Shown here piece after piece: positions 43,386-56,321 of a stretch of DNA of 64,000 nt (positions are counted from its first letter, which is position 1; each line of letters begins with the position of its first letter). Below the pieces are notes generated by a model. The model did not search any database, was not told the origin of the DNA, and saw only the letters and a list, made by a program, of their open reading frames with translations. Source of the DNA: Solimicrobium silvestre (GTDB lineage Bacteria; Pseudomonadota; Gammaproteobacteria; Burkholderiales; Burkholderiaceae_D); NCBI RefSeq assembly GCF_002976435.1, contig NZ_PUGF01000014.1, forward strand, positions 62,001 to 126,000, written 5' to 3'. The position numbers and the translations under genes were made by a program.

Positions 43386-44645
43386 TCAGCGCAGATTTCC
43401 GGTATGTCCCAATGAATAGCGACCCGGTTGCGGCCAGACTGTTAAACCGTGCGGCTCTTTGCCAACCGCGATTTTAGTCACTTGTCCATTGCTGGTGTCG
43501 AACCGGTAAACTTCGTCATCAAAGCGACCTGACAACCATAACTCTTTTCCGTTAGCGCTGACATTACCCATGTCCGGACTACCGCCACCAGGAATAGGCC
43601 ATTGCGCGACAATTTTTTCGCTGGCGAAATCAATCACGGTTACACTACCTTTACCACGTGGTTTGCCGTGAATTTGATGTGAGCCGCGGTTGGAAACGTA
43701 AAATTGTTTGCCATCGCGACTTGGATAAATTCCGTGTGCAGCAACACCAGTGGCAATAAAACCGATTTTGGTAAACGCGTCTCCATCAATAATATGCACG
43801 CCATCTGCCTCCATATCCGCGACGTAAAAACGCTTGCCATCAGGCGAGCTGCGGATGTCTTGCGGCATGCCTTTTTTAGAGCTACAAATTTCTGTATCAG
43901 CCGGATTAATTGGGCCGGTGGAAGTTGGAACTGCTTTGAAACGGGTACTAGGCATGGTCAATTTTAAGTAACCGACCACGCTGCGATTGACCAGATCAAT
44001 TTTGGCAATGCTGCCTTCAAATTCGCAGGTAAACAGCGCATATTTTCCATCAATAGAAAAGTCAGCATGATTGATACCTTTACATTGCGGCACGTCAATT
44101 GCGTATTGCAATTTCATGGTTTGCGGATCACGGAAATCTAAGCGGTGCATAGCTTCAGCGACGACGATTGCGGATTTACCATCCGGTGAAAAATACAGAT
44201 TGTAAGGGTCATCCACCGGCAACGCTTTGCCCGGTTTGCCGGTGCGCGGATCGATCGGCGTCAAGCTCCCATCTTTACGACCTTCGGCATTATTCGCCAC
44301 CCACAAGGTACGTAAATCCCAGGATGGAACAATATGTTGAGGAGAATAACCGACCTTAAACCTGTCCACCACTTTCAAGCTAGCTGGGTCAATTACGGTA
44401 ACGTCGTTAGAGCGAAGATTCGGTACATAAATGCGCGGCAAATCGTCTTTGACGACCGGGTTAAACATATTAGCGCCGTTTTCGCTGTATATATTTTGCG
44501 GGTTGATGACCGGCGGCATACCGGGGACGGTCACAATCGATTTAATGGCAGGTGCCGTAGCAACGTTAGGAGTGCTGGCCTCTGGAGCAGCAAAAATAGC
44601 CGCTGTCGCAAACAAGGTTAAGCCAAATAGAGATATTTTTTTCAT
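43386..44645 (-). CDS. Exported YVTN-type beta-propeller protein
   Basis: A 419-residue protein with a signal peptide (MKKISLFGLTLFATAAIFAA). From residue 65 on it consists of repeated blades with the YVTN-type pattern: RIYVPNLRSNDVTVIDPASL, LRTLWVANNAEGRKDGSLTP, HADFSIDGKYALFTCEFEGS, KRFYVADMEADGVHIIDGDA, KQFYVSNRGSH. It is a seven-bladed propeller of the nitrous-oxide-reductase N-terminal/YncE-like kind that binds partners or ligands in the periplasm. No copper site of a reductase is present. It follows the creatininase-like gene after 62 bases on the same strand, so the two exported proteins probably work together, in an unknown process. Confidence 0.85.
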   Translation of the reverse strand: MKKISLFGLTLFATAAIFAAPEASTPNVATAPAIKSIVTVPGMPPVINPQNIYSENGANMFNPVVKDDLPRIYVPNLRSNDVTVIDPASLKVVDRFKVGYSPQHIVPSWDLRTLWVANNAEGRKDGSLTPIDPRTGKPGKALPVDDPYNLYFSPDGKSAIVVAEAMHRLDFRDPQTMKLQYAIDVPQCKGINHADFSIDGKYALFTCEFEGSIAKIDLVNRSVVGYLKLTMPSTRFKAVPTSTGPINPADTEICSSKKGMPQDIRSSPDGKRFYVADMEADGVHIIDGDAFTKIGFIATGVAAHGIYPSRDGKQFYVSNRGSHQIHGKPRGKGSVTVIDFASEKIVAQWPIPGGGSPDMGNVSANGKELWLSGRFDDEVYRFDTSNGQVTKIAVGKEPHGLTVWPQPGRYSLGHTGNLR

Positions 44646-44707
44646 TGTGCTTCTTTATAAATAGAACTTAATAGTATTCATTGCGGTTCATCTTCAGGTT
44701 ATGGATC

Positions 44708-45553
44708 TTAGTGTCCACTAGTAGCAGCGCGAATTGCTGCGACAGAACCATCTACAATTAGTTGTACACCTAACTGGCCTAATTCAGCAGTTGCGCGGCG
44801 CGGATCGCCGTACACGCCATCATGCTCAGTCGGTTTCGGGTTATGTATCATAGCATCGCTACGTACCAAATTTTTATCAATAGCCATCGTTAATGCTGTA
44901 TCGGCCAATCCGGCATGCGTACCAATTTCCACATCGGTAAAGCCACGTTTTTTTAAAATTGCATCAAAACCAGCTGAACTCAACCGGTAATATTCCGATA
45001 GAAAAATAACCCGGCTACTCGGGTCTTTAGCCCATTCCTGATTCAACTTTTGCGCGACCCGTTCCAGGTTTTTCTTATACCCGCCGTGGTCGCCTAAAAA
45101 AACAATGTAACGAAAACCGTGCTGTTTAAAACTACGTGCAGTGCCTTCAAGCACGGCGTCAAATGCAGCATCCGGAATAGAAATGGTGCCGGCAAATCGC
45201 ATGTGTGCAACGGGGGGATTGATGGAACCTTCCGGCACATACGCAATGACCGGTGCCACCAGCGCATTACCCAATTTTTGAGCAATCTGATCCGCTAACG
45301 ATTTGGCACGAAAATTATGCTTGCCTAATGCGACGTAAGGCCCGGTTTGCTCGGTGGCACCTATCGGTATCAAAATCGTGTTAATAGGGTTATTAACAGA
45401 ACCTGCGGCTAACCGGTCGCGCACTTCGGAGCTGGTTAATTCTTCAAGTTGCACCGCGCTACTTGCGATTTTAGGTTCAGCCGCCGCGGGTAATGCCAGG
45501 GCGAACCAGCAAATAAGTACCGACGATAAGTGATGCTTCAACAAAATACGCAA
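44708..45553 (-). CDS. Exported creatininase-family protein with an altered metal site
   Basis: A 281-residue protein with a signal peptide (cleavage near PAAA, residue 25) and a creatininase-family fold: TILIPIGATEQTGPYVALGK, AYVPEGSINPPVAHMRFAGT, RYIVFLGDHGGYKKNLERVA, VEIGTHAGLADTALTMAI. In metal-dependent members the first block reads EQHGPHLP followed by an Asp; here the His is Thr and the Asp position falls in KHNF, and the later HAGExET reads HAGLADTA. The binuclear zinc centre may thus be changed or lost. Relatives include amidohydrolases and the peptidase MftE. It is upstream of, and probably cotranscribed with, the beta-propeller gene. Confidence 0.8.
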   Translation of the reverse strand: MRILLKHHLSSVLICWFALALPAAAEPKIASSAVQLEELTSSEVRDRLAAGSVNNPINTILIPIGATEQTGPYVALGKHNFRAKSLADQIAQKLGNALVAPVIAYVPEGSINPPVAHMRFAGTISIPDAAFDAVLEGTARSFKQHGFRYIVFLGDHGGYKKNLERVAQKLNQEWAKDPSSRVIFLSEYYRLSSAGFDAILKKRGFTDVEIGTHAGLADTALTMAIDKNLVRSDAMIHNPKPTEHDGVYGDPRRATAELGQLGVQLIVDGSVAAIRAATSGH

Positions 45554-45644
45554 AATTCTATCCGGTGTCTTGATAACAAAGGCGTGATTATCTCACCCTG
45601 GCGAGCATTAGGGAATATTGAGTTTGGTTTGAAGGTGATTTTGA

Positions 45645-45658
45645 CTGATTTAGATCAA
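45645..45658. promoter_or_regulatory. Fnr-like box upstream of the creatininase-like gene
   Basis: CTGATTTAGATCAA differs at one position from the Fnr/Anr consensus TTGAT-N4-ATCAA and lies about 92 bases before the start codon on the minus strand. The surrounding 45554-45931 gap is A+T-rich and otherwise shows no gene. A single match of this length can occur by chance. Confidence 0.3.
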
Positions 45659-45931
45659 AAATTAATTATTAATTTAATTGAATAACTATTTTTAACATAC
45701 TACTGCATGCAATTTCATAAAATGTATTTACAGGAAATAAATACTTTGGCCTTTATATATACTGTCAAAAAGTATGATTTTTACTGATCGGAAAGCTATT
45801 AGATACGTTAAAATTTTCAAAAAATAGATGGGGTATATAAAAACTGCCCATTTTCCGCATTCCTGAACAAAAAATCTGTAATTTTTCTGCCCAAGTCGCC
45901 CCATTAACAGATTGCTTATGACAGTTACTTA

Positions 45932-47311
45932 TTAAAGCTGCTTACTCACTTGCCACTCCTCCAAAGCTGCTGACACCATATCAATTACCGACGCCCAACC
46001 ACCTTCCGTAGACTGCCGAAATAATCGCATCTGCTGCGGATACCAAGGCGTGTCGGTACGCTCGGTCAGCCAACGCCAATCCGGTCGATAATCTGGCAGC
46101 AGTAGCCAACAAGGCACGCCCATTGCGCCAGCTAAATGCGCAACGGCGGTATCGACGCTAATCACCAAATCCAGACAGCGAATTACGGCAGCGGTATCTG
46201 CAAAATCATTGAGTTGCGCACCTAATGCTTGCAATGCGAGTCCAGCAGGTGGGTTTAACGCCTCGTCTTCGCCCTGCCCTTTTTGCAAACTAATAAAGTG
46301 TACTCCCGCTACTGCACCTAGTGGCTCCAGCACTTTCAACGATTGAATTGATCGGTCCGCATCGTTTTCAAATAAAGCCAGTCCCTTCCAAACCAAGCCA
46401 ACCCGTAATCCATCATTAGGCAACACGTTTTTCCAATATGCGATCTTAGCAGCCTCGGCATGTAAATAAGGAATCGGTGTAGGAAAATTGCCTGCACTAG
46501 TTTGGCAATAATGCGGCAAACTCATCGGCGGCGTCCAATAATCCCAGCCGGAAGCGGGCACCACGTCGTTGAATGAAAAAACTTCATCAACGCCAGATAA
46601 GGTTTTAAATAATTGAGTTAAACCGGGATGGCAAATGAGGGAAATACGACTGGCTCCGCGCTTTTTTAATTCGGAAATATAGCGGCAGTAAAAAATCATA
46701 TCGCCATGCCCCATCTCAAAACCGATGATGATAGATTTGTCTTGCAGCACTTCGCCGCACCAACGTGGGCAAGTAAAATGGCCGGCTAACACCGGATAAG
46801 GCCAGCGGTCTTCCAAGCACCGCCAACCTTCTTCCCAGCGTTCCTGGCGAAGCAAAATATAGCTCAGGTTAAAGCTGGCTTTTTTAAAATTGTTATCCAT
46901 GCTAAGCGCCGTACGATAACACTGCTCCGCTTCAGTTTCACGCTTTAAACAAGCCAGTAGCACGCCTAAATTTGACCATGCTGCGGGTGACTGGGGATTA
47001 TGTTGTAGATAGTACCGATATAGTTGTTCAGATTCGCTAAAGCGTTTTTGATTCATGAGCAAAACGCCCAACATCAAATACGCCTCTTCCAATGCAGGTC
47101 GTGCCGCTAACGCTTGCCGATAAAAGGATTCTGCTGCTTGAGTATCACCGGCCTTAGAACGCAAATGTCCCAAATTCGCCAACGCCTCACCAAACCCAGG
47201 CTGCATTGCAATGGCTTGCCGAAAACACTGCTCCGCCCCATGCAAATCACCAGATTGCATGCATTGGTTACCCTCAAAGAAAAGCTCTTCCGCTGGGCTG
47301 TGGTTGGTCAT
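45932..47311 (-). CDS. TPR-repeat protein with a GT9-like glycosyltransferase domain
   Basis: A 459-residue cytoplasmic protein. Residues 1-155 hold four to five tetratricopeptide repeats (for example EQCFRQAIAMQPGFGEALAN and ESFYRQALAARPALEEAYLM). From about residue 160 there is a glycosyltransferase-B-like domain whose last part, ISVDTAVAHLAGAMGVPCWL, followed by LLPDYRPDWRW, is the nucleotide-sugar motif of heptosyltransferase-like (GT9) enzymes. Proteins of this architecture glycosylate flagellin or other surface proteins or act in polysaccharide synthesis. It is monocistronic and divergent from vapBC. Confidence 0.85.
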   Translation of the reverse strand: MTNHSPAEELFFEGNQCMQSGDLHGAEQCFRQAIAMQPGFGEALANLGHLRSKAGDTQAAESFYRQALAARPALEEAYLMLGVLLMNQKRFSESEQLYRYYLQHNPQSPAAWSNLGVLLACLKRETEAEQCYRTALSMDNNFKKASFNLSYILLRQERWEEGWRCLEDRWPYPVLAGHFTCPRWCGEVLQDKSIIIGFEMGHGDMIFYCRYISELKKRGASRISLICHPGLTQLFKTLSGVDEVFSFNDVVPASGWDYWTPPMSLPHYCQTSAGNFPTPIPYLHAEAAKIAYWKNVLPNDGLRVGLVWKGLALFENDADRSIQSLKVLEPLGAVAGVHFISLQKGQGEDEALNPPAGLALQALGAQLNDFADTAAVIRCLDLVISVDTAVAHLAGAMGVPCWLLLPDYRPDWRWLTERTDTPWYPQQMRLFRQSTEGGWASVIDMVSAALEEWQVSKQL

Positions 47312-47348
47312 TTTGTTTGCAATAAATTACAATATAAACAATACACAC

Positions 47349-47360
47349 ATGTATCTACAT
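47349..47360 (+). promoter_or_regulatory. Short palindrome before vapBC (possible autoregulatory operator)
   Basis: ATGTA, TC, TACAT lies 46 bases before the vapB ATG in an A+T-rich promoter region. VapBC complexes bind short palindromes in their own promoters. The match is short, so this is tentative. Confidence 0.3.
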
Positions 47361-47406
47361 ATCAGGAGTATAGTATATTCACGCGCATTAAAAGGAGTGA
47401 AATCAA

Positions 47407-47643
47407 ATGCATCTAACCAAAATTTTCCGAAATGGAAATTCACAAGCAGTTCGCGTACCAGCAGAATTAGCTTACGAACGCACTGACATTGAACTGGAAA
47501 TTGAACGTATAGGCGATGAACTGCGCATTCGCCCAGCGCGCCGCTCACTCACAGGTGTGCTTCAAAAATTCGCCAGGTTTGAATCAGATTTTATGATTAA
47601 TGGGCGTGAAGAACAGGAACAATCTGAACGCGAGGATTTGTAA
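47407..47643 (+). CDS. vapB: VapB/VagC-type antitoxin
   Basis: A 78-residue antitoxin. The N-terminal half (LTKIFRNGNSQAVRVPAELA) is an AbrB/SpoVT swapped-hairpin DNA-binding domain; the C-terminal half (LQKFARFESDFMINGREEQE) is the flexible toxin-binding tail. It neutralises VapC and represses its own operon. AAGGAGTG precedes ATG at good spacing. The stop overlaps the toxin start as TAATG. Confidence 0.92.
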   Translation: MHLTKIFRNGNSQAVRVPAELAYERTDIELEIERIGDELRIRPARRSLTGVLQKFARFESDFMINGREEQEQSEREDL

Positions 47644-48047
47644 TGGCGCGTTACATGCTCGACACAAATATCTGCATCTATCTAATGAAAAACCAACCAG
47701 AACAGGTCGCCAGACGCTTTGCACAATGCTACGTAGGCGACGTGGTAATTTCTGCCATCACATTTGCTGAACTGGAATATGGTATTAGCGCATCACCAAA
47801 TAGCACGCAGGAGCGCCGCAACCTTTCTGAATTAATTGAAGATATCCCTGTCATGCCTTTTGATATTGCAGCAGCAACCGCTTATGGCCCAATTAGAAAA
47901 GCCACGCAGGAGCGTAAAAAAGATCATCTGGATAAATTAATTGCGGCGCACGCTACATCACTTGGCGTGATATTGGTGACCAACAATGAGCGGGATTTTT
48001 CCAGCTATCCGGGCATAACCATTGAGAATTGGGTTAACCCGATTTAA
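47643..48047 (+). CDS. vapC: VapC-family PIN-domain ribonuclease toxin
   Basis: A 134-residue PIN nuclease. The acidic metal-binding residues are Asp in YMLDTNICIYL, Glu in ISAITFAELEYG, Asp in HLDKLIAAHA and Asp in VTNNERDFSSYPG. VapC toxins of this VagD/MvpT branch cleave initiator tRNA or other RNAs to halt translation. The gene is intact and coupled to vapB by a one-base stop-start overlap. It is convergent with ftsB, leaving only nine bases between the stops. Confidence 0.94.
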   Translation: MARYMLDTNICIYLMKNQPEQVARRFAQCYVGDVVISAITFAELEYGISASPNSTQERRNLSELIEDIPVMPFDIAAATAYGPIRKATQERKKDHLDKLIAAHATSLGVILVTNNERDFSSYPGITIENWVNPI

Positions 48048-48056
48048 TGAAAGCGA

Positions 48057-48344
48057 CTACTCAGATTTTTTCGGTGCATCTAAAATCTGAATAAACACTT
48101 CGCCCTTTTTGAGCATACCCAATTCAAAACGGGCGCGTTCTTCTACCGCGTCAGTACCTTCTTTTAAATCGTTTACTTCCGATTCTAATTTGGCGTTACG
48201 GGTTTTGAGTTCTTGAATTTTGATGTGGGCAACATCCACTTGGTGCTCCATATCCCACACCCGCAACCAGCCGCCCTTGCCAAGCCAGAGTGGGTACTGG
48301 ATGAGCAATAACAGGGCGGCAAGGACGATGGCGATCAGACGCAT
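48057..48344 (-). CDS. ftsB: Cell division protein FtsB
   Basis: A 95-residue bitopic division protein with one membrane helix ([19 protein letters not shown]) and a periplasmic coiled coil ([20 protein letters not shown] then [20 protein letters not shown]). With FtsL and FtsQ it links early and late divisome proteins. The C-terminal motif [13 protein letters not shown] is typical. It follows eno by 26 bases on the minus strand, the standard betaproteobacterial arrangement. Confidence 0.95.
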   Translation of the reverse strand: MRLIAIVLAALLLLIQYPLWLGKGGWLRVWDMEHQVDVAHIKIQELKTRNAKLESEVNDLKEGTDAVEERARFELGMLKKGEVFIQILDAPKKSE

Positions 48345-48370
48345 AGCGGGTTATGGTTATTTCAACGAGC

Positions 48371-49663
<1,293 letters not shown>

Positions 49664-49710
49664 CTAGAAGGTAGTAAAAATTTAATAATGATAATGAAAA
49701 ATCGCGCAAT

Positions 49711-49743
49711 AAAAAAATACCAAACAGCAGTTTGGTATTTTTT
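49711..49743. terminator. Terminator between kdsA and eno
   Basis: AAAATACCAAAC, loop AGCA, GTTTGGTATTTT with A and T runs on both sides. It splits the pyrG-kdsA transcript from eno-ftsB, so eno must have its own promoter in the short gap. Confidence 0.85.
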
Positions 49744-49756
49744 ACTGCGTCATAAA

Positions 49757-52281
<2,525 letters not shown>

Positions 52282-52337
52282 TCAATGCCCGATAACTCAA
52301 AAGCCCCCTGTAAAGAAAATTGAATATTATCCGCAAC

Positions 52338-52546
52338 GTAGGGTGGGCACGGTTTTGTGGTGCAGCCAGGGTTTCGACTGGCATGCCAGTCGCTGGCGTA
52401 ACGGTTTGGCTATGCAGAGCCAAACTCCTACGCATTCATATGGCTCTTGTAAATGCCCACGCGTTTCCATTAATAACGAATATCTTCAACTGAAATCCAT
52501 TGTTTGTCTGCGGTTACGCGTGGGCACAAAACCGTGCCTACCCTAC
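52338..52546. repeat. Inverted-repeat element upstream of pyrG
   Basis: GTAGGGTGGGCACGGTTTTG at the left is matched perfectly by CAAAACCGTGCCTACCCTAC at the right of a 209-base element. The inside carries sub-repeats (GCGTGGGCAC, TGCCCACGCG; TTTGGCT, AGCCAAA; CTGGCATGCCAG). The ends resemble dispersed GTAGGGTGGGCAC repeats found in many proteobacterial genomes. It contains no convincing gene and fills most of the gap between hemW and pyrG. Confidence 0.75.
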
Positions 52547-52653
52547 TCAGCTGTCAAAAAAATGGTTTTTCGTTGCAAAAAAACCACTTAATACATTGAA
52601 TTTTTACAAACATAGTAGGAGCATATGAAATTGCTGTTTTTGCTCTTTTCAAT

Positions 52654-53910
52654 TCAATTTTTCAAAAACATCTGCTGCAAATCATTTAAAAACCGCATCC
52701 CTAATTCCGTAGCACGTATCTGTTGATGATCCCGATATATCAATCCTTTTTTCTCTGCGTTGTGCAAAGAATGCTCTATCGTCGTCAAACTCAGACCAGT
52801 ACGCTCAGCAAACAAATTAACCGGGAATCCGTCAGTCAACCTAAGCGTATTCAACATAAATTCAAACGCCATATCATCGCGTGTTATCTCATTAGACTCC
52901 TGAATTTCACGCCCTTCACTGACCGCCTGCATATACGCTTTAGGATTTTTATAACGCATTTCACGCACCACGCGGTGTGGGAATGACAATTTGGAATGGG
53001 CACCTGCGCCTATCCCCAAATAATCACCGAATTGCCAATAATTCAAATTATGGCGAGCCTGGTGCTTTTCCTTAGCATAGGCGGACACTTCATAATGCTG
53101 GTACTCGGCCGCCGTCATTATTTCGGTGATTTCATCTTGCATTTCTGCGCTAGCATCATCGTCCGGCAACGCTGGCGGATACTTGGCAAACAGCGTATTA
53201 GGTTCCAGCGTTAAATGATACAAAGACAAATGCGGTGCGCCACTGGCAATCGCGGTTTGCACATCCAAACGCGCCTCAGACAAAGTTTGCTTAGGCAAGG
53301 CATACATTAAATCGAGATTGAAATTATCAAAATGCGTTTGGGCTATTTCGATGGCCCTGCGCGCTTCATCACCATCATGAATCCGCCCCAAGGCTTGCAG
53401 GTGCTGACTATTAAAACTTTGGATGCCGATGGATAAACGATTTACACCACTAGCACGATAAGAGCGGAATTTTTCCGCTTCAAATGTGCCGGGATTCGCT
53501 TCCATGGTAATTTCTACCGCACCATCCAGTGGCAGCAAAGTACGCACGTCGGACAATAATCGATCCAATCCCGCCGCCGATAACAAGCTCGGCGTACCGC
53601 CACCAATAAAGATGGTATAAATTTTACGCCCCCAAATCGCGGGCAAAGCGCGTTCCAAATCCAGTCGTAATGCTGACAGATATTCATCTTCAGGGAAGCC
53701 ATTCTTAGCCTCATGCGAATTGAAGTCGCAATAAGGGCATTTTTTGACGCACCAAGGAATGTGGATATATAACGCCAGCGGCGGCAAAGCAGCCAAACTA
53801 AGGCTGCCCGGCTGCATAAATTTTTGCGCTACATTGGCGTTTAATTCAGCGGGAGTATTTTTTTTTGTGCTCGGCAAGCCTGAGACTGGCTTAATCGGAA
53901 TAATCATCAC
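52654..53910 (-). CDS. hemW: Radical SAM heme chaperone HemW
   Basis: A 418-residue radical SAM protein of the HemN-like family that handles heme rather than oxidising coproporphyrinogen. IPWCVKKCPYCDFNSH carries the CxxxCxxC cluster motif; FIGGGTPSLLSAAGLDRLL, EITMEANPGTFE, RLSIGIQSFNSQHLQALGRI and DLMYALPKQTLSEA follow; a C-terminal winged region ends the protein (LTDGFPVNLFAERTGLSLTT). HemW proteins lack the extra CxC cysteine of HemN, as here (CPYCDF). The start overlaps the rdgB stop (ATGA), so it belongs to rph-rdgB-hemW. About 30 non-conserved residues precede the core. Confidence 0.94.
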   Translation of the reverse strand: MMIIPIKPVSGLPSTKKNTPAELNANVAQKFMQPGSLSLAALPPLALYIHIPWCVKKCPYCDFNSHEAKNGFPEDEYLSALRLDLERALPAIWGRKIYTIFIGGGTPSLLSAAGLDRLLSDVRTLLPLDGAVEITMEANPGTFEAEKFRSYRASGVNRLSIGIQSFNSQHLQALGRIHDGDEARRAIEIAQTHFDNFNLDLMYALPKQTLSEARLDVQTAIASGAPHLSLYHLTLEPNTLFAKYPPALPDDDASAEMQDEITEIMTAAEYQHYEVSAYAKEKHQARHNLNYWQFGDYLGIGAGAHSKLSFPHRVVREMRYKNPKAYMQAVSEGREIQESNEITRDDMAFEFMLNTLRLTDGFPVNLFAERTGLSLTTIEHSLHNAEKKGLIYRDHQQIRATELGMRFLNDLQQMFLKN

Positions 53911-54518
53911 AACTCAGTTAATTTTTCCAGCAATTGACGCATTGCCAGCCCACGGTGCGAGAGCTGGTTTTTTTGTTCTGGCGCTAACTCTGCTGCTGTT
54001 TTGCCTAATTCCGGCAGCCAGAAATGCGCATCATAGCCAAACCCATTAGTGCCGCGTGGCTCAGCGCAAATTTCACCATTCCAGCGACCGTCAGCAATAA
54101 TCGGCTGCGGATCGTCAGCGTGCCTGACCAAAACGCAAACACTATAGTAATAGGCCGTTTTATCATCCAGATTACTTAAGGCTGCAACCAATTTTTGATT
54201 ATTCCGTGCGTCTGATTTAGGCTCACCAGCAAAGCGCGCCGACTGTACGCCGGGCTCACCACCCAGGGCATTGACGCACAAACCCGAATCATCAGCCAAA
54301 GCGGGGAAACCAGTGCTACGTGCTGCATGCCGGGCTTTGGTTAAAGCATTTTCAATGAAGGTATTAAAAGGTTCTTCGGCTTCGCTTACGCCAAAGCTGG
54401 TTTGCGTGTGCACTTCAATACCGAGTGGCGCCAACATCGCGCTCAACTCCTTGAGTTTACCTAAATTGCCTGAGGCCAAAATCAACTTATTTGCTAATTT
54501 ATCCATCAACTTACTCAT
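53907..54518 (-). CDS. rdgB: XTP/dITP pyrophosphatase (RdgB/HAM1 family)
   Basis: A 203-residue housecleaning enzyme that hydrolyses deaminated purine nucleotides to monophosphates, keeping xanthine and hypoxanthine out of DNA. KLILASGNLGKLKELSAML carries the SGN substrate motif; FNTFIENALTKARHAARSTG, ALADDSGLCVNALGGEPGVQ with the metal-binding Asp pair, GTNGFGYDAHF and LSHRGLAMRQLLE complete the signature. The first ATG overlaps the rph stop in TAATG; a second ATG four codons later is possible. It is coupled to rph upstream and to hemW downstream. Confidence 0.96.
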   Translation of the reverse strand: MSKLMDKLANKLILASGNLGKLKELSAMLAPLGIEVHTQTSFGVSEAEEPFNTFIENALTKARHAARSTGFPALADDSGLCVNALGGEPGVQSARFAGEPKSDARNNQKLVAALSNLDDKTAYYYSVCVLVRHADDPQPIIADGRWNGEICAEPRGTNGFGYDAHFWLPELGKTAAELAPEQKNQLSHRGLAMRQLLEKLTEL

Positions 54519-55246
54519 TAAATATCCAACACCTGCTTTTGCAAAGCGATTAAATCAACAATGCCGTCATGCGCCAAATCCAGCAAACGATTCATGGTTG
54601 GGCGATCAAACGTAGCGCCTTCCGCAGTACCTTGAACTTCCACAAACTGGCCGGATTCAGTCATCACCACATTCATATCGGTGTCGCATTCAGAGTCTTC
54701 CATATAATCTAAATCCAATACCGGAACGCCTTGGTAAACACCCACCGAAATAGCTGCCACAAATTTTTTCAATGGAATATTCAGAATTTTATCCTGCCTA
54801 ACCAACATCGAAAACGCATCGTAAGCCGCCACCATAGAACCGGTAATGGCTGCAGTGCGGGTACCGCCATCTGCCTGAATTACATCGCAATCTAAATGCA
54901 AAGTACGTTCACCGAATGCCTCTAAATCAAAGGCAGCACGCAAGGAGCGGCCAATTAAACGTTGAATTTCCTGAGTGCGACCGCTCTGCTTGCCTTTGGC
55001 CGCTTCTCTGTCCATACGCGTATTGGTTGACCGCGGCAACATGCCGTATTCTGCGGTGAGCCATCCTTGGCCACGGCCCTTTAAAAAGCCGGGTACTTTA
55101 TCTTCAATACTTGCAGTGCAAATTACCTTGGTATCGCCGAACTCAACCAGCACAGAACCTTCTGCATGTTTGGTGAAATGACGGCTAATGACGACTGGAC
55201 GCAACGCATTGACGTTACGCTTACTAGGCCGTTGAAAATGAATCAT
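54518..55246 (-). CDS. rph: Ribonuclease PH
   Basis: A 242-residue phosphorolytic 3' exoribonuclease that trims tRNA 3' ends. [20 protein letters not shown] and [21 protein letters not shown] begin the RNase PH fold; [60 protein letters not shown] and [19 protein letters not shown] contain the phosphate- and RNA-binding residues. It is full length and is the first gene of the rph-rdgB-hemW unit. The PP2C gene lies 69 bases upstream in the same direction, so the kinase-phosphatase pair could be part of a longer transcript. Confidence 0.98.
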   Translation of the reverse strand: MIHFQRPSKRNVNALRPVVISRHFTKHAEGSVLVEFGDTKVICTASIEDKVPGFLKGRGQGWLTAEYGMLPRSTNTRMDREAAKGKQSGRTQEIQRLIGRSLRAAFDLEAFGERTLHLDCDVIQADGGTRTAAITGSMVAAYDAFSMLVRQDKILNIPLKKFVAAISVGVYQGVPVLDLDYMEDSECDTDMNVVMTESGQFVEVQGTAEGATFDRPTMNRLLDLAHDGIVDLIALQKQVLDI

Positions 55247-55315
55247 TATTTATCCTAGTCAGGTTTTATTAAATATAGTTTTATTATGTTGAATTTATTA
55301 AGCAGCGCCGAAATA

Positions 55316-56263
55316 TTACGATTTCAAGCCCACTTTTGATGATTTTTGAATCGCCTTACGAATTTCCTCAATCGCTTTTTCGATATCAGCCTCATCAAAA
55401 CCATCGATCTCTTCTCCACCCTCTTGTATTCCGGAGCGCTCATCGTCAAGTATGGTCGAGTGTATCGTCGTGGTAACGGCACCGATCGGCAGTGTGTGAG
55501 TAGTAACCGTTGATGGATTATCATCCCCACCTTCCCACATCATCGCTAACGCCGTGACATTGTCAGAAGATTTGCCGGCAATAGACAATGCTTTATTCAG
55601 TAGTTCTGGCACGGCGCGAACGATCGTCCGCTCACGCAGATGTTGTAATAACACGTGCTCCGGCAACACCGACCACAGCCCATCCGAACACAGCAACATT
55701 ACGTCGCCCGCCTGCAAATTAACCCGGCGCGACATTTCTACTATCGGTAAATTAGGCGCACCCAAACAGTTAAATAGTTTATTGCGATCTGGATGGGTAT
55801 CACGTTGTGAAGCATCAATCGCGCCTTGCGCAATTAATGTTTCCAAACGTGAATGATCTCTGGTGCGTAGCAATAACTGCCCATTACGCATCCAATATAA
55901 ACGTGAATCACCGCAATGCGCCCAAAATGCCGTGTCATGCTGAATCAAACAAGCGACGATGGTGGTGCGTGGCGTATCGGGTAAATTATTAATAATTTTA
56001 AAACGATGGATTTCTTTATGTGCAGCCAGAAAACTTTCTTCTAAAAATCGTTCCGGCCGACCTATGCAAGGCTTAGCCTGTTGCTGAAACAGATTCCCAA
56101 TAGTTTGCATTGCGATGGTAGCAGCCATTTCTCCCATGATATGGCCACCCATTCCATCTGCTAACAAAAGCAATAATGAATCACGCGTAAAGCAATAACC
56201 CATTCTGTCCTGGTTAACTTTTCGCCCGCCAATATGGCTTTCTTGATATACAGAAAAACGCAT
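55316..56263 (-). CDS. PP2C-family Ser/Thr protein phosphatase
   Basis: A 315-residue cytoplasmic metal-dependent phosphatase. Motifs are QDRMGYCF, LLLLADGMGGHIMGEMAA with the metal-binding Asp-Gly, FWAHCGDSRLYWMR, MLLCSDGLWSVLP and SSDNVTALAMMWEGG, covering the usual PP2C metal-binding residues over residues 1-240. A C-terminal extension of about 75 residues is acidic (EEIDGFDEADIEKAIEEIRK). It follows the Ser/Thr kinase gene by 58 bases, so the two probably form a reversible phosphorylation switch. A YicC-Gmk cluster is divergent from this pair, as in many Burkholderiales. Confidence 0.94.
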   Translation of the reverse strand: MRFSVYQESHIGGRKVNQDRMGYCFTRDSLLLLLADGMGGHIMGEMAATIAMQTIGNLFQQQAKPCIGRPERFLEESFLAAHKEIHRFKIINNLPDTPRTTIVACLIQHDTAFWAHCGDSRLYWMRNGQLLLRTRDHSRLETLIAQGAIDASQRDTHPDRNKLFNCLGAPNLPIVEMSRRVNLQAGDVMLLCSDGLWSVLPEHVLLQHLRERTIVRAVPELLNKALSIAGKSSDNVTALAMMWEGGDDNPSTVTTHTLPIGAVTTTIHSTILDDERSGIQEGGEEIDGFDEADIEKAIEEIRKAIQKSSKVGLKS

Positions 56264-56321
56264 CGAATTTGCCCTAATAAGTAAGTCCCGCTACAACACT
56301 ATTTTTTATTTTTTAATCCGA

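Noticed and set aside
43358-43394. Three TAACTGCG-type repeats after cysS as a possible CRISPR or regulatory array
   Set aside because: The units are 8 bases with no spacers and overlap the end of the convergent gene; a short tandem repeat is the simplest reading. No CRISPR array or cas gene was seen anywhere in the window.
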